NCBI GenBank assembly: GCA_905250125.1
Contig: CAJNOL010001129.1
Span: 1 to 64,000, forward strand
Direction: 5' to 3'
Length of the DNA: 64,000 bases
Source: Rotaria sordida
Taxonomy: Eukaryota > Rotifera > Eurotatoria > Philodinida > Philodinidae
The position numbers were made by a program, and so were the translations under genes. Every line of letters starts with the position of its first letter. Position 1 is the stretch's first letter. Below, one piece after another: positions 39,360-53,874 of the stretch. Under the pieces are notes generated by a model. That model was not told the DNA's origin and searched no databases. It saw only the letters and a list, made by a program, of their open reading frames with translations.

Positions 39360-40089
39360 TATTAAAATCTTAATAAATAATTTAAATTTAATATTACGTG
39401 GAAAATGACTAATAAATGCATGTCTATTTATAGGATTGAGGAATACCATGGATAGTTCATAAAGAACGAAACATTTTTATTTCTTTTTATGTTGTAAAAT
39501 ATGATTTAAAACGAGTATTGAAGTACAGAGGTAAAAATTTGAACACTCATGTAGACAAAACTCTATTGCCTCGCATCACAAACCATATATCAGTAATGCT
39601 TCGTTAAATATATGAATATGAACTATTTTCTTATTGCATTTTTGAAGGATCAAGTAAAAGAATAATGACATAATGTGTCTCAAAATAATCTTTCCGTGAT
39701 TAACAACAGCAGCTAAAGTGGTGAAGAAAAGTTTACCAACAACGTATCTTTGGTTTTTTTCCATAATGTCATTATCTAGCTCAAATACAGATAGTGATTT
39801 TCATAGCCAATAGAGTTTTCTATCTAGTGCATGCTATACCATCATTTCATAGATGATCTATGATGACAAGATTTCTAAAAAAAAAACTGAACATTGTAAT
39901 GTTCAAGTCCCAGAAGACTTTGTCAGAGCTATTTTTAACAATACCATTTTAAAGCATACAAAGTTCTGAACAAAATAAGGCGTCGATGCATTTTCTAAAA
40001 CAGTCATTTGAGGACAGTGAAAAAGGGTATATCTATTTTTGCCTTGGATGGTCGAAAAACCAATAAGAATAATACAAACAAACACTTTC
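39360..40089. other. intergenic stretch, no gene seen
   Basis: No coding signal on either strand beyond short low-information frames. Confidence 0.5.
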
Positions 40090-40448
40090 GTTTTACGCAA
40101 AAGCACTCGAAATTAGGCGAAAATTTCTCCCGGAAAATGATCCGAAATTGGCTCATATCTACAATAATATTGACGTTTGCGTATCAGAAAATGAGTGACT
40201 CTTCGAAAGCACTTGAATTTTATGAGGAAGCACTTGAAATAAGAGAAACAGTTTTGTCTCAGAACCATCCCTCATTGGCTACTTTCTACAACAACATCAG
40301 TGTGGTGTATTTCGACATTGGTAACTACTTGGAAACCCTTTCTTTTCTAGAAAAGGCAGTTGCTATCCGAGTAAAATCACTTTCACCAACGCATCTTCTA
40401 ATTCGACGAGCGATAGATAATATTAACTATGTAAGAAAGATAATGTAA
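40090..40448 (+). pseudogene. TPR (kinesin-light-chain-like) fragment, frameshifted
   Basis: Tandem tetratricopeptide repeats are readable: NDPKLAHIYNNIDV in one frame (about 40134-40180), then YQKMSDSSKALEFYEEALEI in another, then HPSLATFYNNISVVYFDIGN and LSFLEKAVAIRVKSLSPTH, ending at TAA 40446-40448. The frame change in the first NNI...YQKM helix is a clear one-base lesion. No upstream domain is recognisable. This repeat type is abundant in large TPR families; here it looks like a truncated, decaying copy. Confidence 0.7.
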
Positions 40449-41999
40449 ATTTGTTTCTTTTAATGCCTTGCTCAATAAACAGATTCTGATTGCCGTTCAC
40501 CACTTCCAACCTCTGTCGGCTCATTATCGCGCACGCGAGCGGCCAGAAAAACCCTTGTGAGCCTGAAATGAGTAGACGGAGAGCAGATCACATCGAATTG
40601 CTAAGGTAATGAATGTAGATATGATGTACAATAACGACGAGAGGGAGCTAAGAACATAGCGGTCTTCCCGAATAGTACACTACTGTCGCCACATCAGGCA
40701 CATTGAGTCTCTCTGGATTAGGTTACGAAGCCACTTGACGGACTGTGATATAAGATGGTACTTTTCTCTACTATAGAATAACATAGCTATGAAAAAAGAC
40801 AAGTTAACATGCAAAAACAACTGTTTTACTTTTTAATATATAGCGATTAATATATGAATAAAGATGAAAAAAACATTACTCCATCCAGAGTAGAACATGT
40901 TTACGTTATCTTAAAACTGTCTTGAGAAGTTCTATTAGCTACTAGGACTTCTCAATTAGGAAAAACAACTAAATTTAGCTTACACTATTATATGTCGGTA
41001 GATTTGTTGAGTAAAACAAAATATAGACAGGCAAAAATATTTTTCTTTTTCAAATATCTTTTTTATACGAAAAAATACATACTACTCTGAATATTTAATG
41101 TTTATATCAATTTTAACTCTTGAATTAGAAATATATCCATATAATAAACTATGATCATATTTGAAATCGTTTAAGATACATAATAAGTATTCGAAGTGGG
41201 GGTGTGAGTGTGAGTTTTCTCTTCATCCACATTCACATATCTTTTCTCGTCGAAATCAAGCGAATCATTGGTCGAAATTGTTTGATTCATGAAGAAAACT
41301 GTTTCATAATCAAGTTGTTGTTTTTAAAAAGACGATTGATAATTCTCACTATGTAGTTAAAACTCTGATTCAATTGTATTCAAATACATTTAAGTTGATT
41401 CGAGTAATTTTTCTTATCATTAATTTTAATCCAAAAATAATACGAAGAGTATCCTTTGTTATTGTTCATGTTTACATAAAATTAAAAAAAGATCAAGAAC
41501 AACGAACAATTGTTTTTATGTTTTTTTTCAGTTCTCAGATTACAAACAATTGACAACATGAAAAGATAAAAGTGCAATATGATGTTCTTGAATTGTTCAG
41601 CGATTATCCACGTAAAAAAGAATTAAACAAAAGATCTTTAAATAGTATATATATGTTTTTCTTTTTATTAGTGCTTTTATTTCTTTAAACTCTACTGGAG
41701 TATACTAACAAGAACTGAATTTGAGTTAGAATATCTAATCAAGTTGTCTTATCGATTACCATATGAATTGTATAGATTCCGGAAAGGTATTTAGATATAA
41801 ATTTAGTATACAAATTAAAATAGTAATTCATTTGATGATGATTTGTTCCATGATACTGAAAAATGTAGAAAAAAACTATATAATAAACTTCTTCAGCTGT
41901 TAGATATGCTAAATAACAATGTAAATAAATAAATGAATTCTAATTTTAATTGATCATAACGTCGACGTTTATCATCTAATATCTAGTCTTTAATTGCCA
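40449..41999. other. intergenic stretch, partly GC-richer
   Basis: Positions 40490-40750 are visibly richer in G+C than the surroundings (for example ATCGCGCACGCGAGCGGCC) without an open frame, and may be the tail of the TPR gene relic or an old insertion. A GT/CA hairpin-like tract lies at 41196-41240. The rest is featureless. Confidence 0.45.
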
Positions 42000-42190
42000 C
42001 ATATTATCACCTCAGTGATGTTGATAAAGATTGTCGACAATTATGTCTTAGATTTTCTGCTTGTTTTACTTCTAATACCTTACCGTCGATGTTTATGTGG
42101 TTTATCTTGTATAATTCTATCAACATCTTCATCAGTAAATGCCGCAAATGTATAATCAAAATGTATTATTACTCTTATGTTTTGATCTAG
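42000..42190 (-). pseudogene. hnRNP-like RNA-recognition-motif relic
   Basis: Reading the minus strand from about 42190: RVIIHFDYTFAAFTDEDVDR IIQDKPHKHR, and after a one-base frame change GKVLEVKQAENLRHN. This resembles the RNP1-to-end portion of an hnRNP A/Musashi-type RRM (F-AFxxFxDEDxVDRIIQDKPH, then GKxLEVKxA). Stops surround it and no other half of the domain is readable, so it is a decayed fragment, possibly retrocopied. Confidence 0.5.
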
Positions 42191-43054
42191 TACATGATAA
42201 AACTGTCTCATATTTATTAAAACTACTTGATAAACCACTTTTCCATTCATGGTTAAATAATATCACGAAGAAAAATATGTTTAATAGATTTTTGTAATTT
42301 ACAGGATGGTGAACAATATTGATATGTTTAGAAAATTGTAGAAATTCAGTAGCTTTGTACTAAAATGTGTTGTTAAAAATAATGAAATAACTTCTGAATT
42401 AAATCATTTGCTGGTAGAATGACATGAGAACTAATACAGCATATGTCTTAATCTTGATTCTATATGATATTTCATTGATATCTTTGAATAAGATAACAAT
42501 AATTATACTTTTCAATGTCTAAATGAAATCAATATTTTTTGTTTAAAACTTTTGATTTATAGTTTAATTGAAAGTTTGAAAAAAAGAAATTATTTAATTG
42601 TGTTTAAACTTCATATTGTAGTTTTGAAATTCATTTTGTTATTAAATTATTAGATGAAATATTTTCTTGAAAATGTTCACGATATTCACTTGTTTTACAT
42701 ATTACAAACAAATCATTCGATAGTTTTGTTTCAATCGCCTAACAAATTATTAGTAACTTAAATTAAAATCATTGAAAGTCTTTCACAAGAAGAAATTACA
42801 CTTAAAAAAAAGTCAAAATTGAGTTTTTTGTTCCAGGAAAATATGTCAAACTCTCCTCTTTACGACTATATATATAGAGACAAAATCATTTGTTATCGCT
42901 GTGACGTAGGGAAATTAAAACTTGTGTATCTCGAGATGATGAACTTTCCCAGAGCTATTCTTTTTATATTACATGTATGTTAAATTACTCTAGATATCCT
43001 AAAAAAATCAGCGCTAGAGATCTTTGTCAAGAGTAGATATAAGTAAAAAAAAAG
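42191..43054. other. non-coding stretch
   Basis: AT-rich, no gene. Some decayed sequence contiguous with the RRM relic may lie at its left edge (KSIKHIFL on the minus strand near 42290). Confidence 0.4.
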
Positions 43055-43530
43055 ATCCGACACTTAAAACGACATTGACTTTCACTTTATGGAATTGAAT
43101 TTTAAAAAACTCCGAATTAAGTCAGCATTTTTGAAAAATAAACGTTACATTGTGTAGAAAACTTCTAAAACTGCAAAATTTTTATCTTAAATTTTTCCTG
43201 AGCATGCCTAGATTGTTCAAAAACAACTGATTTACTTTTTTGTTAACGACCTAACGGGGTACGAATTTAAAAACGAAAAAAACTCTTATAAGCGAATGAA
43301 AAGTTCAAAATCAATTCCAAACAGTACAAATTCTTCTTCAGAATCTTTAAATGAAGTTTCAAAACAAAAACTTTTGGTTCAAGATTTAACAGAGTTTCTA
43401 GAAAATCGATTTTTTATTGTCCAGTCTTGCTGAAAATTCCATCATAAATGCGGTTAATGATGTAGAGTCTATCCTGAAGTTTTTGGATTCTTTGCTCCTA
43501 TGGCTAGAGAAATATTCGCTAATTACTTTT
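43055..43530 (+). repeat. dispersed repeat, copy A
   Basis: Shares ordered blocks with 55621-55945. They are TTACATTSTGTAGA, GARCATGCCTAGATT, GTACGAATWTAMAAACGAAAA, then CCARTCTTGCTGAAAATT and TCTATCCTGAAGTT. Copy A is longer, carrying about 150 nt missing from copy B. No coding frame is evident. It is probably a decayed non-autonomous element. Confidence 0.7.
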
Positions 43531-46500
43531 TATTTAATAATGAGAAAACATTTTAAATCTTCTTAGGTTGATTTTTCGAGAAATTTTCGCAAGTTTTTAA
43601 ATTATTTGAGTTTGAGAAAGACTTTCCTTTTGTCAATATTGAATAAAACACTTTCATATTAATTATTAAGCAGATATTAATAGTTAAGATGAATGTTATA
43701 TGTTTATCAAAACTGGACTTATAATGAGAAGGGTATTTGAGAGAATCGGCTTATTATTAATTTTGGAAAAAAGAAGTTTTTCAAAGAGAGAAAATGAATA
43801 CTATCCATTCGCTGTAGACTTTGATAATCGACTTTATCTATTACATGCTTCATAAAACAAGTTTGCTTGTTTATATTGCGAATAAGTTGTTTTGCAAATA
43901 TTTTTTCTGAATTTGAATAGAAAAGCTAATATTTGAACTTATTTACTATTTTTCTCAATATTTGATTTTTAATCCAAAAACGAATGCAATTTCTCGCAGA
44001 TGATTTAAAATCTAAGGAGTATATTTTCTTTGTTTCCTCAACTAAAAAAAATAAGATTTCATATCATAGGAAACACCCCTTAGAGGCTTATATTAAATCG
44101 TGTTAATCTTAATTTGCAACCGCAACGAGTTCGGTGGTTATCTGAATGATAGAGCCTTAGGGATTCTTCTATAACTCATAAATGGAATATCAATCAGCTA
44201 GAACTCCAACATAATCTCATAGTATATGATCAGACATGGCATTTACTTCTTTTCTATTTACTTGGATAGTGGAATAGAACATTACAACAGATATTGATAT
44301 TCGACTTTGTATCTGTCGAAATAAACAAAATTTTAGATTATAATAGAAGAAGAAAACAATTTTCAATTATACACTTTTTAAACTCAATTGAAAAATCCAT
44401 GAAATAATATTATACAAATTATTAAATGATATTTTTTTTATCATATCAATATTATCAGTTTAAGATACATTGTCTATCATTTAATAGTTTTTGTAACTAT
44501 ATATCCATTCTTGTCATGATTACAATAAGAAGAATTTATGTGCTACAATATATCTATCCTATCAGTCATCTATGTTAGAACTCTGAGTTTCAATAAAACA
44601 TATTTTTTTTATATTTTTCATAATTTAAATTTGACTATTACACTATTATTCTAAAGTAAATTTTGAAGATCTGTTTTTAAAGTGGGTCTATATTATTAGT
44701 ATTGCAGTGCCACAATTCATTTTTGTATACATTTTCGTTCGTCAACATAGACATATATATATATAGAGAAAGAGAGAGAAACGATGACAAGTTCTATATA
44801 CACATATACTAGACTATCATCATGCAAAGCAACACTTTTGAATATTGTGTTGTAATAATAATAATAATACAAATCTTATATTTGCACAATCATGTATAAT
44901 TCTTGCTGTACATTGATCGGAAGTGTATGTCATAGTGATAAAAGGCAAATGAATGATACATATGTTATGAGGTTTCTTTTTTTTTCTTATTCGAACCCTT
45001 ATATAACATCATGTAATAATATGATTAAATGCAAGATAATTTTATCACTATAGAAAACAATAAGAAAAAAAAAAAAAAAATAAACACTTGGAACTATTTT
45101 CTCTCATTTTGTACTTTTTACATTTTTTCTTTATTTAATCATGTAACCAAAGATAAGTGTATGAAAAAATGTTCTCTATCTTTAACATATTCTATATATA
45201 TATATATATGCACGGAACTAACTCTATTAAAACAAAACTCTTTTCATCATCAAACATCAGTACTAACAAGCAATCCAATATGCTTACTATATATAAGGCT
45301 CGTGTAGACTACTCACATCATCAAACTAACATCGATCAGGTACCATTGTTTGAAGAGAAAAAAAGAAAAACTCGTTTTCATATAGCACACGTTTTCTTTT
45401 TTCCTTCTGCTACTTATTACCGGTACTTCTCTTATTCATCCTTTTTTTTTATCGCGACGGAGGTGTACTACTACTTGCGTATGAGACGAGAAGAAAAAGA
45501 ATACTTTCTATTTATTAACTATTAAAACTCTTTGAAGTTTGTTTGTTCTGTTTACATTTTTGAGATTACATGCTTTATTTTTCTTTCTTCTGACTATAAT
45601 ATTTTTATCATAAAATAAAATTAGAATAATCATGTTGAGTAGTAAGATAACAATAAAATTGATAAATTTAATAAATCATTTATTGTAATAATAGATACAT
45701 GAAGAAAAAAAAGAATATAAACTTGAGAAATGTACATAATAAATGATGTAAGAATTACATCAAGTTCCTTTTATTTTTTCTTTTGTCATCGTCTTCTTCG
45801 TTTTCACTGTACATCAGACTCTTGTCTTTATGCAAGCTTATCACGTCACTACCACTTATTGTTTTCTACGAACACTTGACGTATGAGAGCAAGTATATGA
45901 GTAAGAGAAAAAGTGAATTGGATAGAATTTGTCATGCTCTTAACTGTCGTCAGTCGACTTTTTTTTCTTCTTTTTTTTTTCTAGGTGAGAAATGAAAAAA
46001 AGAACTGATATAGAAAACAAAAAGAAATATATTATTTAAAAAATTTTGTATTGGTATTTTTCTTTTTTTGTTGTTTTTAAATTATAATAAAAAAAAAAAA
46101 CGAGAACGAAACTTAACAAAATCATTTTATTATCGAGAGAGAGAGAGAGAGAGGGAATATATCATAAGAAATGATTGAAAATTTCTAGTAAGAGAAAAAG
46201 AAAAAAAAAACCTCCAGAACAATACTATCTACATCAGACTTTTTCTTTTTTTTTTTTTGTTCTTTCTTTTTGAAAACGTATGTCATCGGCATGATAAATA
46301 GGCTTAGTTTAATTGGCATACATTAATACGATCGATCGTTTTGATGAATATTCGCTCGGAAATCATTTATTCTCAAAGTATTCGACAATTTAATATTGAC
46401 GGAAGTTAAAAGGTAAGACTAGATTAATTAACAATAGTCTGAAAATACAAATTTATCATTAATAATCATTTTTTAAACAATACCTACCTTGTATGTTAAT

Positions 46501-47213
46501 TCATCTCTCCTGCTGTGTGCATTTACATTCAATTTTCTGTTTATCTCTTTTCTTTCATTGACTTAAATTAAATAGTATAAAATGACGGGTGAGGGACAAT
46601 GTCAAATCACACAATGTGTAAATTTCAATATCATTAAAGAGTTTATCTGTCGGTGTCATTTTTTTTTTTCTTCCATTCATTTTATTAATTGCTTTTTAAA
46701 TGATGATATATCGATCATTGTATGTAATTGTATTGTTCTGTTCTTTTGTTTTCTTTTTTTTTTGAGTTTCTAGACATAAATCAAGTAGGAAACTATTTCT
46801 TTTCTAAAAGAGAAAAATTTCCAGGCAATTTCTAACTGAAAGGAATAGTAATCAATGAAATCTTTATTATGTATAACTTCTGTGTATTGTACTTCAAGAA
46901 AGATCAGATATTTGAGGAGTAGTAGGAAAGAAGAAAAAACGAACGAATGGTTGTTCTGACAATTACACTAGTAACGTTAAAAATGGAAGACGAAAAGTTC
47001 AATTCAACCCTGAAGTCATGAGTGAGAGAGTTAGATAAAAATTGAATGTATTTTATGTTCTCTTACATTTTTGTAAAGAAATCAATTGCCTTTTATTTTA
47101 TTCATTGTTCTCATTGAACAATATATATATATATATATAGTCTATGATGTATATAACTATTTTAGACTTCAAAATTGTCTCTACTCAAATTAACATTAGA
47201 ACATCATTAATTA
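43531..47213. other. intergenic stretch upstream of the large disordered-protein gene
   Basis: About 3.7 kb with TA, GA (about 46135-46155) and A/T microsatellites. Open frames around 45.0-45.9 kb and 46.6 kb are low complexity and lack motifs. 5' non-coding exons of the large gene could lie here but cannot be recognised. Confidence 0.45.
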
Positions 47214-50200
47214 ATGGCAGAATCAATAAAAAATTCTGAAAATAATTTATCTAAAATTTATTCATCATCTTCAAATCAACATTTACTTTTTGCTGAAACA
47301 CTTCGTGATTGGCGTGATCCTTTATTCCATGGTCATGATCCAATACCTGTACCACTTTGTCCACGTTGTGCTGTATGTAAATGTGAATCATTAAAAGATT
47401 TTCGTAATACATCATCTAGCTCTATTCATCATTATGATCATCATCATCATCATCATAAACATGATCCATCGTGTCCAAATTTTCGTCATCAACATGAACG
47501 AGCTAAAACACCAAGTCAACAACGTCCTATTACTAAATCTAAACGACGTGCTATTTCACATGATCCATTACTAACGGTGCTAAATACTTCATCTATAATA
47601 AAGTCAAAATCTTCTGAATATTCTCCATTAATACAAACAATTGAACGAAAAAAATCGTCATCGAAAATACCGGTAAGAATTTCAACATCAACAAATAATT
47701 ATTCGCCATCACCATCACCATCATCATCATTATTATTAATTAATAAATCTCAATCATTAAATAAAAAAACAAAAATTCCACGATTAGTATTAGCTTCTAG
47801 TTTATCATCATCAACAAAAACAACTGATGATTTATATGAAATAGATAGGTAAGAAAAACAAAGAAACAAAAGTATGTCTAACGAAAACATAGAAAATGAT
47901 TCAATTGAAAAGGTTTCATTTTTAATCAAAAATAACAAGATGAGGAAATATATATATATATATATACTTTAGTAATGTAAAGCATATCATTTTCATGTAA
48001 TATCTCGAAATTGTTATCTTTTTCACAAAATTTTTTATAAATTATTATATAAAATTTTTTTTCTTGTTTTCAATCCAATAGTTTTCCAACTCTTTTTTTT
48101 TAATATTCTATTCATATTACCGACTATTCACACCTTGAGCACAGATACATAAAGAATAAAAAATTTACTATGTTAAGAAAAGCAAAAAATAGAAAATCAA
48201 TTTTTCTACTAACTTACATCAATAGTAGAAAATTAGCATCATTAATAGAAACATACTTTTTTTTCAAAAAATTCTATCGACCTTGAAAAAAAATGATATC
48301 ATTTCTCAAAATGAGATCGATGAAATGAAATATGGATTTAATCATTTTTTAATATTTGCTACACTTCGAATACTTACAGATTTAAAAATTCATAGGAAAT
48401 TTTCTTCTATTTTGGAATTTTCATAACTTTGTATGTTAATATATTCTGTAAGAAATTTCAAAAGAAAAAAGAAAGACAACCAATTTTTACAAGAAACAAA
48501 TTCTTCTGCATATATTTTAGTTTCTCAAAAAGCATAACACACGAAAAATTTAAGTATTATTTTGTCTAATAGCTCTTCAAATCAATCTATATACTTTTGA
48601 TTACAAAGAAAAATTTAAACGATACCTACATAAAAAATCTATTAAAGCGTATTCCACAATTTTATTAAGTGATTTTTCATTTCAAGGTTTTGTTTTGTCT
48701 CATTGTTCGAAAGATTCTATTTTTTTTCCTTTATGTTCTCATATTTTTAATATGTATGTGTTTATATTGAAAGATCTGAATGGTTTTTATTCATATTTTA
48801 AAATAAACAAACATTTCTTTCTATGAAATCATTACTACTAGAAATGTTCAAGATTAAGATAGACTTTTTTTTTATAGGTCCTATGCTAGTCACTTTTTAT
48901 TTGTATAGGTGTAGGAATGGCTCTTCTTTTCAACCACTGTCACACCTATCTATAAATACTACTGCTTGATCACGTTTCTTGAATTTTGCTTTGTTTGATA
49001 TGATTTATAAAATTATTCATTTCGAACTATAGAATATTTCTGTCTTATTTGAACAATAATTATTTTTTCCTGATATCAATGTCACTTTGGTTCTATACAT
49101 TTCAAATTGTTACAGGTGTCATTATTATTTAAAAAAAAAAGTCTATTGTGAGCAAACAATCTTCTTTGTTATAATAGAAACCACTTTGACATACAAAAAA
49201 AGAAAAAAGTGTGATTTTTCAAGGATTTCTTTTTTTAGTCAATATAAGAACAGATAGAAATAATGATCTTGTATTAAAAATCACAAGTTGTCTATGAAAT
49301 GAAGAGAACATCAACAAAAAAAATCTATTCATTCGTCATGCACGATCTTTGTTTTTTTTTTGTTTTACTAAATCTACTCTATGGTTTCTTGTTCATTGAT
49401 ATATAGATGAAAAAAAAAAAGTTTTACATATAAAGTATATCAATCTGATAATATTAAATACCATAGAAGAACTTCTTTTTTTTTTTTTTTTTTTTGACGA
49501 AATTTTTAATTTTACTTTCTATTGATTATTAGTAAAGAAGACAGTTTCTTTTTTTTGTTGTATTTTGAAAGTCGTTTCTATTTCTACTTTACACTATTTC
49601 AAGGTGAATATTTCTTTCAACACTTGAAAATTCATCTCACCTATCACAGACAAAAAAAAAAGAAGTAACATGCATATACAAAATAAAGAAAAAAAAATTT
49701 ACTTCACTTTTTTTTTTTTTATTTATTTTTAAGTTTAGTATGTAGATAATTTTCGTAAGAGTTCGTTATTCATACTAACAAATAATTTTAATTTTTCGAA
49801 TTTTTTTTTTCTTCTTTATTTCATTGAATCAAATGATAACTGATATGAAAAAAAAAAAAAACATTTGTTATTAATCATAGAAGAACAGGTGTTAGTTTAA
49901 TTGTTCAGAATTAAGAAAAAAAAAAAAAATTCTGTCTTTTTTTGTTTTTTTTTAGTTTAAATGATGATGCTGATGGAACATCAGAAATTATATCTGATAA
50001 TGAAAATATATCATTGAAAGAAACCAATAATATGGATGAACAACTATTAATAAAAAAAAAGAAAAAACATAAACACAATCTATCAATACCAGATAAACGA
50101 CAACGACAATCTCGTTATAAAGAAAAAGAAGGTATACGAATAGTTTCAGTGTTGTTTTTTTTTTTTTTTTGCTGGATTTAAATTGATTCTTTTGTTTCTA

Positions 50201-53200
50201 ATGATGATGGAAAAAGGATTATAAATGAAAAAAGAAAAAGAACAATGGGTAGAAATTGAATGAATCTAAAACTATATTTAGTCAATGATTAAATGTAAGG
50301 CTTATGTTAGTTTATTGTGATATGCTATCAAATTTCTTCTTCTTTTTTTATTTCAATAGTAAGAAATCGAGGTGACATCTTTTCATTTACTCTCAATCAC
50401 TGATGTTTCTTTATTTGTACATATTCTTGTGCTTTATTATTAATAATCTTTAAAGACAACATCAACAAAAAAAAAAAATACGAATATCATATAGACATAG
50501 TATCCTTATCAATAAAATGTGATAAAGTTAAAAAAACCGAAATTAATATAAGTAGATTGAGTTCTTTTTGTTTTTTTATAAATTATTGTCATTGATTCTC
50601 AATCATGTTTGTAGACAGTATTATTATCATGAATAATCAAAAAAATTCGAATGATTGATTGTTCAAAATAGAAGGTATTATAGAAATGTTGATATTAGTA
50701 TCAGACAAAGAATGCGAAGTCATTGCTTTTTTCTTTTTCTGTTCTTCTACAATACATATGAAATAAATGGCATGAGTAATTATAAAATCAAACAAGTTAA
50801 ATCGATATAGTTTTTTTTTTTTTTTTCAATAGAATAATCTTAAAATATCATTGATAAATAATGATTATTATCAAACGAATCGTTTCAGAATTGACTGAAT
50901 TCTTTATGTGCAATGCAAAATTTATTTATAATTAGTTTTAAGAACTAAATATACATAAGTTTTATATTCATCTGGATAGTATATTTTTTTTTTTATGTAT
51001 ATGTTTCATCATCTGCACATTTACACATAGAGAATAATGAAAATTGCTTGAAAAATGAGAAAAAAAGTAAGCAGTCAAGAAGCTTGATCATCGCATAGAT
51101 GATTTTTTTTTTCATTCATAGTCATTTCCGGTCAACTGAATTCTATTCGTCAACATACACTAGAGTAATTTAATCGAAGTGCAATAATAATAGTAGAACA
51201 ATAGTAAGGTGGAATAAGTGCATTCGATTATGTCTACCATTACTATTTGTGGGTCATTGATTACTTTTTTTTTTATTTGTGTGCTTGAATTGATCAGGAT
51301 GATCAATGAACTACAATTGAAATTCATAAGAGAATTATGATTATTCATAAAAAGTCAGTCTGACAAATATAATAAATAAAACCAATTTGATTTTTTTTAC
51401 TAGTCAATAATCATGCATCTACTAGTAATGATTATGGACAGTAGAAACTGTAGATAGAAGACTACTATGTATAATTAGTGATCATATGTGCGTGTTTGTG
51501 GTGATAAATCTCTTTCTCTTGATGGTCAAAAAAAAACGACGAGCGAAAGAGAAAAGAATAAGAGCTACACATACGATGAACAATGATCAAGTCGTTTTCT
51601 CTTTTTTTTTTTTCTGATGTCATTACTTAGTAGGCGGTGTCGATAATAACCGTTTAATATTAACATTATATGTTACATCTTGAAACATACGCTTTAAATC
51701 GATCGACCCTACCTAATACTCATTGTCTTTTTTATAATACAACGTAATATTGTCATTCAACTGCAAAAAAAAAAAGAAAGTAAACGATACCTATGTTTCC
51801 TTCAATTAGTACATGCGTTAATAAAACAATACTCGCTTTACGTGGTAAGTAAATTATTAATGATTACGAATCAAATATCATAAAAATATGAAACGATTAA
51901 AATATGTACACACGATATTCTCCTCCTACCCATTAACAAAAGATCGAAGATAATATATAAACATTTTATTTGCTAAAGGCAATTATACAATCATTTATTA
52001 TGTTTAGATAGTAGTAATATCAGAATATAAGTCATCTATATCCTCAAGTAAACAATATATGGGTTTTTTTTTCTTCGCTAGATATAACTAAAAGGTGATC
52101 TCGATTGTGTATTTGTTTTTTTTCTTTTTGGTTTATTATTCAATCTTAATAATAGAAAAGTAAGAGATATATAAAATCTATATGTATTTATTTCGATTTT
52201 CAAATACTTTTTTTTCTCCTCAATGACATTCGTATGATTGAAAAAAAACCAATATATTACAATACTTAATGTTATACACGAAAAAATGAGAATCATGTTG
52301 GGTAGTTATACATATTTGTTGCCTCCTCCTGTCGATCATTATATAGAATAAGATGATAGACTATTGTTTAAGTATCTTCAATAATGTAATCAAATCGATG
52401 ACAAATTTTATTCGTAGTAAAATTTCGATTTTTTTTTTTTTCAAAGAATCAATTTACGATAAAACATGAAATTGTTCAACTAAGTTATTTGCATTGAATC
52501 TTTTAGAATTTTTGAATTAAGTTTTGTTACTTTTATAATTACAGCATCATTGTTTTTAAAAGCATTGAAGTTTTCTTCACGAATTTAAAACAAAAAAAAA
52601 AAAAGTTCTGCATTCTGACATACTCTTTCAAACAAAAAGAAATTTACGATGTAAAATGAAAGCCCATAGAGAATTATCGGTTGCCAACGACTTTTGTTTG
52701 TTGAATATATCCCGAAAGCATCATGTTATAGGGCTGAAAATTTTATGCGGTTTGAATGTACTTAGATCAAGGTCGATTTTTTTGAGAGGAAGCATTCAAA
52801 ACTCATATTCGTCTTCTTTTTTTTTTTTGCTCGAACAGAAAATGTATTATTTCAAACTATGTATATAAATATTTTAAATACAATTGTATAATTGATTAGT
52901 CTTCTGATTAAATGATAGACTAGTAAACCGTTGAGAACTACTTTTAAAAAAATCTGTTAACATAATTTCTGTGAGACTTTACTATTCTTTTGATTAGTCC
53001 TTCAGAAGTGTAATAAATAGTTCATTATAACGAGACGTTATTGATATACGGTCTTTGAATTTATATTAATAACGTTTGTAATGGTCCTTGGTTAGCATCT
53101 GTTATGGTTTGTTATAGTTTCTAACTTCTGTCTGTCACGGTCTGTAATTGTCTCTGATGAGCATCTATTACAGTCGGTGGGAACGAGGGGAGTCAGTCTG

Positions 53201-53830
53201 AATTTCTATTTCGATACTTCAACATTCTGTTTAGATCATGTTTCACAAAAGGGAATTGAATTCCTTCTAGAAGCATTATCAGAGTGCCTTCGTCTTGACT
53301 ATAAGTTTGTTTGTTTTTTTGTTTTTTGATTACGTCATTATGATAGACTGCTGAAATCTGTAACAAAATAATTCTATTAATTTTGAAGAAAAAACAAATA
53401 TTATGTTTTTTTTTTCTTCTAGGTCGTCATTCAAAATCTAAATCAACATCAAGTTCTTTATCATCTTCTTCACAATCACTTTCTCCATTAAGAAAAAAAT
53501 CTCATTCATTACGTCATCGTCGATCTTCAAATTCTCAAATTCTTTCATCATTATCATCATTAAATACTTCTGAAAAACTTCAATCCAAACAATATTTTCA
53601 AATACATCCACATTCAACAGTAGTTTCTACTGATCAATCAAATCATTTATCTTCTCAAACACCATCATTATTATCATCATCATCATCATCATCAATTTAT
53701 CTTATTCAAGTAGCAAATCAAACGAATTCATTTGGTTTAACAAAAACAATTCCATATGTTTGGAAAAATACAAATATAGAAAATGAAGAAAATAAATTTT
53801 ATCCAAATTTTTCAATTGAACAAATTCCAC

Positions 53831-53874
<44 letters not shown>

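Noticed and set aside
45029-46773. Open frames of 63-122 codons
   Set aside because: Low-complexity Phe/Tyr/Ser composition from AT-rich DNA; no motif, no splice-supported partner exon.
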